Assembly (NCBI GenBank): GCA_016794505.1
Contig: JAEUJZ010000104.1
Coordinates: 1 to 64,000, forward strand
Origin: Myxococcales bacterium
Lineage (GTDB): Bacteria; Myxococcota_A; Polyangia; Palsa-1104; JAEUJZ01
Reading direction: 5' to 3'
Length of the DNA: 64,000 bases
The notes below the pieces were generated by a model. The model had not been told where the DNA came from, did not search any database, and saw only the letters and a list, made by a program, of their open reading frames with translations. The translations under genes were made by a program, and so were the position numbers. The stretch's first letter is position 1. Every line of letters begins with the position of its first letter. Shown in pieces: positions 7,359-14,869 of this stretch.

Positions 7359-8302
7359 ATCACGGGACTCCTTCGCTGGCTCGTGCTTGCCCGTCTATTC
7401 CTGTCGTGGCCGATTGCCCATCGCGAGGTCTGCGAAGCCAGCCTGTTTCACGATATGCTGATTGCTCGCTTTCGAGCTTCCGACGTGAAGGGAACCGTCG
7501 TGGGCACCAGGCACAAGGGACAGGCGGTGTGCATTCGCCATCCATCGCCCGTCCTTCATTCGTGGGGACTGCGCTATCTGCGCCGAGCCAATGGCTCTCC
7601 GCCCCGCGGCATCGTGGTCGGGGCCCAGCCAACGGATACACCCCCCGCGACCGCATATGAATTCCGCATCTCCGAGGACATGGCCCACCCGCGCTGACCC
7701 TATCGGCTGGACTATCCCGGTAACTTTCCGCTGATCCAGCACATCTGTCGCCGCAGCAGCTGTTGCCGCGGCCACCGCACCGTTGCTGCCAGTGGTTCTC
7801 TGCCCGCTGTGGGACCTGGAGGGCTTGCTGTCAAAAAGGCACATCAACCACCACCACTGCGCCCCGCCATCTGGAAGACCTTGGCCGGTGGTCGCCTCGG
7901 CGGCGGTCTAGCACGGCCTCAGGGCAGGGGGATCCTGTTCTTGATCCTGGGATGTGATGGCAGCGGGGATGGCTCAGGCGAGGCGAAACGACGTGATGCC
8001 GTGCGCGGTGGAACAAGCGAACCGCCGAGCCGCTCGCCACACTTCCTACCCAGCGGCAAACTGGGCGGGACCCAAGGTTCACGCTCGGGCGGAGCGCGCA
8101 TTCGGCGGCGCAACAAGAGCGCCGTCAGGTCGTCAGGGGGCTTGGCCATGGACTGGCGACGTGCTGTCGAGTGGAGCAGCGACACGAGGCCGACGCTCAT
8201 GCGAATGTCACGTGCTCGCCCTGCTTGGAGCACCAACGACGCCTGACGGCATGCCAGCCGACGAGCCGCCACTGGTTGCCTGTTGCAGCGCCGCAGCAAG
8301 CG
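7359..8302. other. Gene-poor, possibly decayed region
   Basis: About 940 bp in which short frames overlap on both strands but none has a recognisable product, a good ribosome site and coding-like composition together. Because the kinase-like gene at its left border has lost its 5' part, this stretch may hold remains of that gene and of a former neighbour. No terminal inverted repeats or transposase motif were found by eye. Confidence 0.4.
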
Positions 8303-8644
8303 CTAGTCGAAAAGACGAGACAGCTTGATCTTGCGGTTGCCCTTCCGACGAGACTTGAACACGTTGTAGGAAAAGTCGCGAAGCCATCCGTCGCGGCGCT
8401 TGCGGTTCGACCGACGGTGGCGGTCCAAGTAGTTGTCGGAAGCGGCCTGGTTGGCCTGCGCGGCTTGGTGCGTGGCGCGTTCCAGAAGCTTGAGTAGCCC
8501 CTTGCTCTGTTTCTTCTTCTTTCGCTTCGTCTCGACGACGATGCGTTCGCTGGGGCCGCTCTCAGCGTCGCTCTGATCACTTTTCAAGATCGTGATTCTC
8601 TTCACAGATTTCGGCAGCTTGGCCTTGATGGTTTGCGACGTCAT
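8303..8644 (-). CDS. Small basic hypothetical protein (possibly DUF6312-like)
   Basis: The 113-residue product begins MTSQTIKAKLPKSVKRITIL, is very rich in Lys and Arg (TKRKKKKQSKG, RHRRSNRKRRDGW, KSRRKGNRKIK) and has no membrane segment. A GAGG ribosome site lies 7 bases before the ATG at 8644. It is divergent to the gene at 8735, with only 90 bp between them. I recall uncharacterised DUF6312/DUF6200 genes occurring as such a pair; the match is from memory. The charge suggests nucleic-acid or polyanion binding, which is inference. Confidence 0.68.
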   Translation of the reverse strand: MTSQTIKAKLPKSVKRITILKSDQSDAESGPSERIVVETKRKKKKQSKGLLKLLERATHQAAQANQAASDNYLDRHRRSNRKRRDGWLRDFSYNVFKSRRKGNRKIKLSRLFD

Positions 8645-8734
8645 TGGTTTGCCTCAATCCAACAATTGGGATTGAAATAAATAGTATTCGAAAATACATT
8701 TTTTGTTCTGTGAATCTCACGCGAGAGAGGGCCC
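8645..8734. promoter_or_regulatory. Divergent promoter region with two palindromes
   Basis: This AT-rich 90-bp spacer must hold both promoters of the divergent gene pair. It contains two inverted repeats: tcaatcc (8654-8660) with ggattga (8669-8675), and gtatt-cgaa-aatac (8684-8697). A GAGAGAGG ribosome site precedes the ATG at 8735. The palindromes are candidate operator sites that could co-regulate both genes; this is inferred from position. Confidence 0.5.
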
Positions 8735-9040
8735 ATGACGACCGATAACTCCGCCAACAACACCGCCTCTGCCAAGCCCACCAAGACGTCCGGAACTGCC
8801 GAGGCCAAAGGCGCCGGTGGTTCCTCTACCATCGTCGTGGATCTGGGAAAGAAGAACCGCAAGCAGATCCGCAAGCTGCGCAAGGGCAAGGCCGGCAACC
8901 TGATGGATCGCGTGGAAGAGACGCTGGCCCACCTGCGAGAAAACGGCGCCATCGCCGAAAACGCCCAGGCGGTCGTGTTTGTCGTCAAAGAGCGACGCCG
9001 CGTCGGTGGCAAAGTGGCCAAGATGTGGGGAATTGGCTAG
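8735..9040 (+). CDS. Small hypothetical protein (possibly DUF6200-like)
   Basis: The 101-residue product has a low-complexity Thr/Ser/Ala/Lys N-terminus (about 30 residues), then STIVVDLGKKNRKQIRKLRK, a helix (LMDRVEETLAHLRENG) and a basic strand (AVVFVVKERRR) ending KMWGIG. The 'IVVDLGKK.RKQIRKLRKG' core looks like the family I remember as DUF6200, whose genes accompany DUF6312-type genes. The divergent neighbour at 8303-8644 fits this pairing. The start ATG has a clear GAGAGAGG site 4 bases upstream. No function is known to me. Confidence 0.7.
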   Translation: MTTDNSANNTASAKPTKTSGTAEAKGAGGSSTIVVDLGKKNRKQIRKLRKGKAGNLMDRVEETLAHLRENGAIAENAQAVVFVVKERRRVGGKVAKMWGIG

Positions 9041-9149
9041 TTGGGTTCGCTCTTGGCCGAGCCGCTGCGATGCGTTCGAGTGGCTCTTGGCCGACTGCCG
9101 CCGAAATCTGCTGCCTGTCCAGCGCCCTCGGTGCCCTGCCCCGCCTCGC

Positions 9150-10466
9150 TTATCTGTGTAGGATGACTTCGGCTCCGCTTCCGGGAGCGTAGGTGAAGCC
9201 GCGCAGCACAATGCGCGCCGGCTGCGCGTGCAGTTTGCGCAAGCGGTAGCGCAGCAACACCTGGGCAATGACAACGTTCATCTGGTGCAGGGCGAACGAC
9301 ATGCCGATGCAGCGCCGAACTCCCCCCCCAAACGGATAGAAGGCATAGAGGTCTGGCTTCTGGTTGAGAAAGCGCTCGGGCAAGAAGCGCTGCGGCTGTG
9401 GGTAGGTCGCAGCATGTTGGTGGGTCAGATACGTTGCAGGCACAACCATGGCCCCGGCATCGACAGTGTAGTTGCCAAACTTCATCGGCTGCAGTAGACG
9501 CCGTCCCGGACCGGGGATCACCGGGCGCAGGCGCAGCACTTCTTTGATCACAGCATCCAAGTACGGCAGCGCGCCGAAGGTGGTGGCAGCCACAATCTCG
9601 GCCTGCAGCGTACTTAGGACGTTGGGATGGCAAAGGATCAGATCGAAGGCCCAACACAGCATCGTAGTGGTGGTTTCGTGTCCTGCGATCAGCAACGTCA
9701 TCAGCGCATCGCGTAGCTCGGCATCGGTCATCGTCTGTCCCGAATCGTCGCGAATCCGCAGCAACGACGAAAGCATGTCTTCGTGCTGTGATTCCCCCTG
9801 CGCGACTTGGGATCGGCAGCGCTCGATCTGGCGATACAGCAAGCGATCCGCGATGGCCAGATCGCGACGAAAGCGGGCCCATGGTGAGAGCCCGAACAAG
9901 TCGCGCTGCAGTGGCTTCCACATCCACAGCGCATCCAGACCTTGCTGATGCTGCAGCACCCGGCCCAGCGCAGCGCCCAGATCGTGCAGAGACTGTTCAT
10001 CGGCAGCACCCAGCACAATGCGAAGCAAGAGCTGCAGCGTGATGCGCTGCATGTAGCTGTGCAAAAGAAGGGGCTGCTCGCGAGGCGCTTCGGCCATCAC
10101 TTGATCGGTGACCGCGCGAATGGTCGGCTCGTGCGCCAGCATTCGTTCACCGCGAAAGGGCGGCATCAGCAGACGACGCTGACGCAGGTGTGGAGCGCCG
10201 TCTAGCAGCATCACGGAGCGCGGCCCCAAAAGCGGCGACAGAAGCTGGTTGGCCGCTCCTGCTAGCACTTCTTCCGTTGCCCCAGTGAACAGCGTACGGA
10301 CGTCTTCCGGGCTGACGATCAGAACAACGGGCCCAACAAATGGAGTTCGCAGCTCAAACACATTGCCGTAGCGCCGCTGACAATACGTCAGATACTCCGC
10401 AGGACGAGCCGCGTATAGAGCTGCTTGCGCCGCCGCTGGCAGCGGCGGCGCGGGAATCGAAGACAT
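9150..10466 (-). CDS. Cytochrome P450
   Basis: A 438-residue P450 with all signature elements: I-helix AGHETTTTML, K-helix EVLR within VIKEVLRLRP, the region 'FLPERFL', and the heme loop FGGGVRRCIGM with the thiolate Cys386. No N-terminal membrane anchor is seen, so it should be a soluble bacterial enzyme fed by a ferredoxin or flavodoxin pair; none is encoded nearby. It hydroxylates or oxidises an unknown substrate; its place 4.4 kb from the PKS operon makes the polyketide a candidate, not more. The ATG at 10466 (MSSIPAPPLP) is preferred to the TTG at 10502. It follows the UbiB-type gene by 78 bp in the same direction, so both may share a transcript. Confidence 0.92.
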   Translation of the reverse strand: MSSIPAPPLPAAAQAALYAARPAEYLTYCQRRYGNVFELRTPFVGPVVLIVSPEDVRTLFTGATEEVLAGAANQLLSPLLGPRSVMLLDGAPHLRQRRLLMPPFRGERMLAHEPTIRAVTDQVMAEAPREQPLLLHSYMQRITLQLLLRIVLGAADEQSLHDLGAALGRVLQHQQGLDALWMWKPLQRDLFGLSPWARFRRDLAIADRLLYRQIERCRSQVAQGESQHEDMLSSLLRIRDDSGQTMTDAELRDALMTLLIAGHETTTTMLCWAFDLILCHPNVLSTLQAEIVAATTFGALPYLDAVIKEVLRLRPVIPGPGRRLLQPMKFGNYTVDAGAMVVPATYLTHQHAATYPQPQRFLPERFLNQKPDLYAFYPFGGGVRRCIGMSFALHQMNVVIAQVLLRYRLRKLHAQPARIVLRGFTYAPGSGAEVILHR

Positions 10467-10544
10467 CGCCGCACTGTGATGGAAGGTCGCCCGGCACGTC
10501 AAGCGGCCAACGCTCCTAATCAGTGGCCGCTGCCCACGGATGAC

Positions 10545-12488
10545 TCAGACACGCTTGGGCGAGGCGGGCGCATCGCTGGCCCGAGCCAACGAAGGCATCG
10601 GCATGACGGGCTGAATCGACCCAGTGCGTTGCGTCGCGTGCAGCGCTGCCAGCGGAGTCATCAAGGGGGGACGCAGGATCTCGCTGCGCGCCAACAGGGC
10701 CGCCTTCCGTTGGCGATTGCGCAGCGTCCGTAGCCCAAGCCAAGCGCTGGCCAGTAGCAGCGCCATGATCAGCTCGCGAGCGTTGCCCGCGCTGACCGCA
10801 TCAACGCGCTGCCACAGCGTGCGCGCGTACATCGCCGCCAGTCCGCTTGGGCCCTGGTGCATGTACGAAACAGCGAGCACGATCGCGGCGTACAGCACGA
10901 TGCGCAGCAAGCTGCGGGAAAGGACACGAAACATGGGCAGCAGCTTTTCCAGCCGCGCCGTCTTCGGCGGACGCATCAAGCGACGACGCATCCATTCACC
11001 TTCGAAGTAGGTGTTCTCGATCAGAACGGACAGCGGCGGTCTCGGTGGATCAGGACTCAGCGACTTCTTTGGCGTTTCAGAGCGCTGCTGCGCTTCCTTC
11101 AAGTAGCCACGCATCTCGCGAATGATGTTCATCTGCGGTGACAGGCCGCGAAAGGAAGCATCCAGCGTGAACACACCGCGTTGGTAACGCAGATATTCCC
11201 AAGCAGGTGGCAGATGAAAGCGGTTGTACACCTGCCCAATGTCGTTGAGCGATCCAGCGAGCGAGCGCTGGTTGTACGGCAGGTTCTTGCGCTCGACCCG
11301 TTCCGTCCAGGCCCGATAGGCTTGGATAATCTGCTGCTTGGCTTCGTTGACGTCCTGGATCGGCAGGCCCGGCATCTCGATCAAAAGCAGGTCGGCGATC
11401 TTGTTGAAGTCCTTGGCCGCAATCGCCGCGAAGTTCATTCGGAAGCGCTCCAGGAACGAACGCTCGAAAGACCCCACAGAGCCGAAGTCGATCAGCACGA
11501 TCTGGTTCTTGCGCTGCAAAAGGATGTTGCCGGGATGCAGATCGCAGTGGAACAGGTTGTCTTCCAAGATCTGCCGCAAAAAAGTGAACAGCAAGCGACG
11601 AGCCACCACAGGCGGCTTGATGTCGTTTTCGTGCAGCCATTCCTCGACGCGCTGGGGATCGTGCTGCTGCATGTACAGGTACTCGGACATGAACACGCCC
11701 TGCACGAACTCCATGACCAGCATGCGGGGCGTGCAGTGTTCCAGAAACACTTGAGGCGCATAGATGTTCTTGTGCTTCGTGATTCGGCGGCGCATGCGAT
11801 GGATTTGGCCGGCTTCGATCCGGTAGTCCAGTTCGTCCAGCAGCGTGCGTTCAAGTTCCCACAGCATGTCATCCCAGTGGCCATGCGGGACCGCGCGTTT
11901 CAGGAAGCCGGCCATCAGGTGCACGTAGCGCAGGTCGGACTTGAACTGCTCAACGATCATCGGGCGCTGAACTTTGACTGCCACGTCGATGTCGCCATCG
12001 CGCAGTCTGCCTCGATGCACTTGGCCAATCGATGCCGCGGCGAGCGGAGTCGGATCCAGGTACGAAAACACATCCACGATCGGGCGGCCAAGCTCGCGCT
12101 CGATGATGGCCAGCGAGACCTCTCCCGGAAAGCCGCGCGCATGGTCGTGCAGGTTGGCCAGCTCTTCGCAGAACACCATCGGCAGCAGATCGCGCCGCAT
12201 CGCCAGCACCTGGCCGACCTTGACCCAGATGCCGCCCGCCCGCTCCAGGTGTTCGCGCAGCCGACGGGCACGCACTGCAGGAGAAAATCGCCGCGGCCCG
12301 ATCCCTGGCAACAGGGATCCAAAAAACGGCAGCAGCACGGCGCCTAGAAACGAAAGCAGCGTACGCAGCGATCGCAGGCGACTGTTCGGTTGCAGCGGCG
12401 CGATCAGCAGCCGCTTGCGCGAAGGAGCCGATGCCGACGAAGCATCAGGCCGCGAAAGTGGAGTCGGAATGTACGCGCGCTTGTTCAT
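10545..12488 (-). CDS. ABC1/UbiB-family atypical kinase
   Basis: The 647-residue protein has the family hallmarks: KVGQ motif (Lys90), Ala-rich nucleotide loop AAASIGQVH in place of the Gly loop, VAVK lysine 172, catalytic loop HCDLHPGN with Asp316, and IDFGSVG with Asp334. Hydrophobic segments near residues 40-60 and two close to the C-terminus (about 535-555 and 580-595) suggest membrane association, as for UbiB and yeast Coq8. Family members act as ATPases or atypical kinases in quinone and lipid metabolism or transport; the substrate here is unknown. All catalytic residues are present, unlike in the paralogue encoded divergently at 12887. It leads the P450 gene by 78 bp. Confidence 0.9.
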   Translation of the reverse strand: MNKRAYIPTPLSRPDASSASAPSRKRLLIAPLQPNSRLRSLRTLLSFLGAVLLPFFGSLLPGIGPRRFSPAVRARRLREHLERAGGIWVKVGQVLAMRRDLLPMVFCEELANLHDHARGFPGEVSLAIIERELGRPIVDVFSYLDPTPLAAASIGQVHRGRLRDGDIDVAVKVQRPMIVEQFKSDLRYVHLMAGFLKRAVPHGHWDDMLWELERTLLDELDYRIEAGQIHRMRRRITKHKNIYAPQVFLEHCTPRMLVMEFVQGVFMSEYLYMQQHDPQRVEEWLHENDIKPPVVARRLLFTFLRQILEDNLFHCDLHPGNILLQRKNQIVLIDFGSVGSFERSFLERFRMNFAAIAAKDFNKIADLLLIEMPGLPIQDVNEAKQQIIQAYRAWTERVERKNLPYNQRSLAGSLNDIGQVYNRFHLPPAWEYLRYQRGVFTLDASFRGLSPQMNIIREMRGYLKEAQQRSETPKKSLSPDPPRPPLSVLIENTYFEGEWMRRRLMRPPKTARLEKLLPMFRVLSRSLLRIVLYAAIVLAVSYMHQGPSGLAAMYARTLWQRVDAVSAGNARELIMALLLASAWLGLRTLRNRQRKAALLARSEILRPPLMTPLAALHATQRTGSIQPVMPMPSLARASDAPASPKRV

Positions 12489-12746
12489 GCCAGGAGGTCA
12501 GCGGGCATTCAATGCTCGCATCCACGCAGCCTGCAGACCTCCCTTGGGTCCCCCCCGCTGCGTGATGAGCAGACTTGGCCACTATCCTTGGTACCACCTG
12601 ACTGGGGCAGAACTCAACGCAACTTTCGACTCCGGCGATGCCCGCAACCAGCGGGGTGCATCGCTGGCTGGTCGCTGCACCCCTCCTGCGCTCGGACGAT
12701 GTGGCGTGTCTGAGCTTCTTGTCGGCTTGCTGCCTCCTTCTTGTCC

Positions 12747-12774
12747 TTCACCGACCGTTTCGCGGTACGATAAT
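12747..12774 (+). promoter_or_regulatory. Candidate promoter for the second UbiB gene
   Basis: TTCACC (12747-12752), a 16-base spacer and GATAAT (12769-12774) resemble a sigma70-type -35/-10 pair. Transcription would start near 12781, about 105 bases before the TTG start. Weak evidence: short motifs in a GC-rich genome. Confidence 0.28.
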
Positions 12775-12874
12775 TCGTTCCGCATACTTACGCGCGCACG
12801 TGCTCAGCCGATGGGGGATCGCAACAGGCCTCGCGCAGCGGCAGGCAGGGCACCGTCCGGCGCACCGGAAAATA

Positions 12875-12883
12875 GGGGGAGGG
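12875..12883 (+). promoter_or_regulatory. Strong Shine-Dalgarno site supporting a TTG start
   Basis: GGGGGAGGG at 12875-12883 is followed after ATC by TTG CAG AAG CAG. It is the best ribosome site in the region and supports starting the second UbiB gene at the TTG at 12887 rather than the ATGs at 12638 or 12929. Confidence 0.55.
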
Positions 12884-12886
12884 ATC

Positions 12887-14704
12887 TTGCAGAAGCAGAA
12901 CGATCTGCCGACGCAACTGCCGCACGACATGGGAAGCCCACGCCAGCTGCAGCCACGCAAGGAACGACGCCACGCAGGCTGGCTGTACGTGCTGCGATTC
13001 TTCCTGGGAACTCTGTGGATTCTGATCAAGGCAGAGGTATTCCCCTCACTGGCAGGCAGCCGTCTATCGGCAGATGCGCGCGTCGAACGCTATGTTCGCT
13101 TCTTTGTGCGAATGGGCGGCGCGTGGATCAAAGCAGGGCAGATCCTGGCGATGCGCCGCGATCTGTTGTCGGATTCGATGTGCGCGGCGTTCGCCCATCT
13201 GCGCGACCAGACGGTGCCCATGTCCGGCGCGCTGGCGCGCCAGATCCTTCAGGCCGAGCTGGGTCCCCAGGCCGAGGACATCGTCGACTTTGACGAACAG
13301 CCCTTGGCTTCGGCCGCGCTGGGTCAGCTGCACCGCGCGCGCTTGCGCAGCTCCGGAGTCGAAGTCGCAATCAAGATTCAGCACCCCGATGTCGCCGAGC
13401 ACATTCGTCACGACCTGCGGCTGATCAAGTTCCTGGTCTTTCTGATCCGCCGCTTTGCCCTGCTGGCTCACGTGCCCTGGGACGACATGCTGTGGGAGCT
13501 AGAGAAGTCGCTCAACGAGTCGCTGGACTATCGAGTCGAAGCGGTGAACACCCGCCGCATGCGACGGCTTTTGCGCAAGCAGAAGATCTATGCACCCAAA
13601 GTCTTTTTGGATCACAGCACGCAGCGCGTGATGGTGATGGAGCTTGTGCATGGCGTGTTTCTAAGCGAAGTGGCATCGCTGCAGCAGCACCACCCCGATC
13701 TGTGCCAAACCTGGCAGGCTGAAAACGGCATGCGCCCCCTGCGCATGGCGCGCCACCTGTTCGACAGCTGCATGCGCCAGATGCTTGAGCACAACCTGTT
13801 TCACTGCGAGCTGCGACCCGACAACATCCTGCTGCAGCGCAAAGGGCGCTTCGTGCTGATCGACTTCGGCACGGTTGGCACCTGCGATCAGAACACGCTA
13901 GATCGTTTGCGCCTGCTTCATCGCGCGCTGGTCGAAGAAGACTTCGCCAAAGCGGTCGACCTGTATCTGCTGTCTGCTCCCGTCTTGCCCAATGGGGATG
14001 TTGCCAGCATCAAGGCCGAGATGGTTCGCGCGCTGCGGGCCTGGTCGACCCGCGCCGTGATCAAGAGCTTGCCGGTCGCCGACAAGTCACTGGCGCGCAT
14101 CCTGGCCGAGCTGATGGCGATAGGTGGCGCGCATGAAGTGCATCCGTCCTGGGACATGCTGCGCGTGTACCGTTCGCTGGTCGCCATGGACGAATCCTTT
14201 GAGGTTCTGGCGCCGCACACCAACCACGTCCGCCTGTCCCTGCGATACCAGCAAAAAGCCCAGAACCGCGCGCTGAAAGAAAGCGCCTCGCCCGCCGCCA
14301 TGCGACAGCAGCTATTTCAGCTACGAAACGCCATGCGGCTGCCAGCCATGCTTGCAGAGAACGCCTACTTCGACGGCGAGTGGCTACGAAAGCGCGCCAT
14401 GACCTTTGAAGCAGACATCAGCAAAGCCGCCTTTGTCGGCAAGGTGCTGTTCGGCTGGCTAGCGCAGGCAACCTTGGTCTTTGGTCTGTTTGTCGGCGCC
14501 AACCTGCTTTACCAGCAGATCGTGGGCATGCGCGCGACACGCAGCGATCTTTTGCATCGCGTGCTTAGCGTAGTGCCGCTGTACAGCTGGGAGATCTGGG
14601 CTGTCGTGCTGCTGGGTTCGATCTCGCTGTTCCGAACGTTTGTCGACATTCGCCGACGCTTTGAACGCAAGGATCCTGGCAACACCGTATCTGGCCAAAG
14701 ATGA
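12887..14704 (+). CDS. ABC1/UbiB-family protein with degenerate catalytic loop
   Basis: The 605-residue paralogue of the divergent UbiB protein keeps IKAGQ (Lys82), the Ala-rich loop ASAALGQLH, VAIK lysine 163 and IDFGTVG (Asp326). Its catalytic loop reads HCELRPDN instead of HCDLHPGN: the catalytic Asp is Glu308 and the usual His and Gly are Arg and Asp. It may bind nucleotide but be slow or inactive as a kinase, or have shifted chemistry. Two hydrophobic segments near the C-terminus (LFGWLAQATLVFGLFVGANL and WEIWAVVLLGSISLF) indicate membrane attachment. The gene ends 166 bp before PksA in the same direction, so it could be transcribed with, or regulate, the PKS operon. A role as partner of the intact paralogue is inference. 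Confidence 0.87.
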   Translation: MQKQNDLPTQLPHDMGSPRQLQPRKERRHAGWLYVLRFFLGTLWILIKAEVFPSLAGSRLSADARVERYVRFFVRMGGAWIKAGQILAMRRDLLSDSMCAAFAHLRDQTVPMSGALARQILQAELGPQAEDIVDFDEQPLASAALGQLHRARLRSSGVEVAIKIQHPDVAEHIRHDLRLIKFLVFLIRRFALLAHVPWDDMLWELEKSLNESLDYRVEAVNTRRMRRLLRKQKIYAPKVFLDHSTQRVMVMELVHGVFLSEVASLQQHHPDLCQTWQAENGMRPLRMARHLFDSCMRQMLEHNLFHCELRPDNILLQRKGRFVLIDFGTVGTCDQNTLDRLRLLHRALVEEDFAKAVDLYLLSAPVLPNGDVASIKAEMVRALRAWSTRAVIKSLPVADKSLARILAELMAIGGAHEVHPSWDMLRVYRSLVAMDESFEVLAPHTNHVRLSLRYQQKAQNRALKESASPAAMRQQLFQLRNAMRLPAMLAENAYFDGEWLRKRAMTFEADISKAAFVGKVLFGWLAQATLVFGLFVGANLLYQQIVGMRATRSDLLHRVLSVVPLYSWEIWAVVLLGSISLFRTFVDIRRRFERKDPGNTVSGQR

Positions 14705-14869
14705 GTTCGCTTCGTCGCTGACACGCCGGCCTTCCTGCAAAAACTCCTGCGCATTTTTGTTGTTCAAGGCCGCGCGATTTGGGCATAACTACGCCCGTCG
14801 TTGCTGCCGTCCGCGAGCCTTCGCGGAAACGACGTTGGACTGCGCCTTCTTCGCGGTCGCTTGCGATGC

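Larger units (their letters stand above)
12489..12886. other. Intergenic region between the divergent UbiB genes
   Basis: About 400 bp between the two divergent kinase genes. It should contain both promoters. A frame open from the ATG at 12638 runs into the second kinase, but its product before 12887 looks non-coding. The only ordered element I see is a sigma70-like promoter at 12747-12774. Confidence 0.45.

Noticed and set aside
7919..8299. Transposase remnant on the - strand
   Set aside because: The basic, Pro-rich product only vaguely recalls a transposase; no catalytic motif, terminal repeats or target duplication found.
11181..12347. Long + strand frame opposite the first UbiB gene
   Set aside because: It mirrors the codons of a protein with clear kinase motifs; its own product has no recognisable feature. 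Typical antisense shadow in GC-rich DNA.
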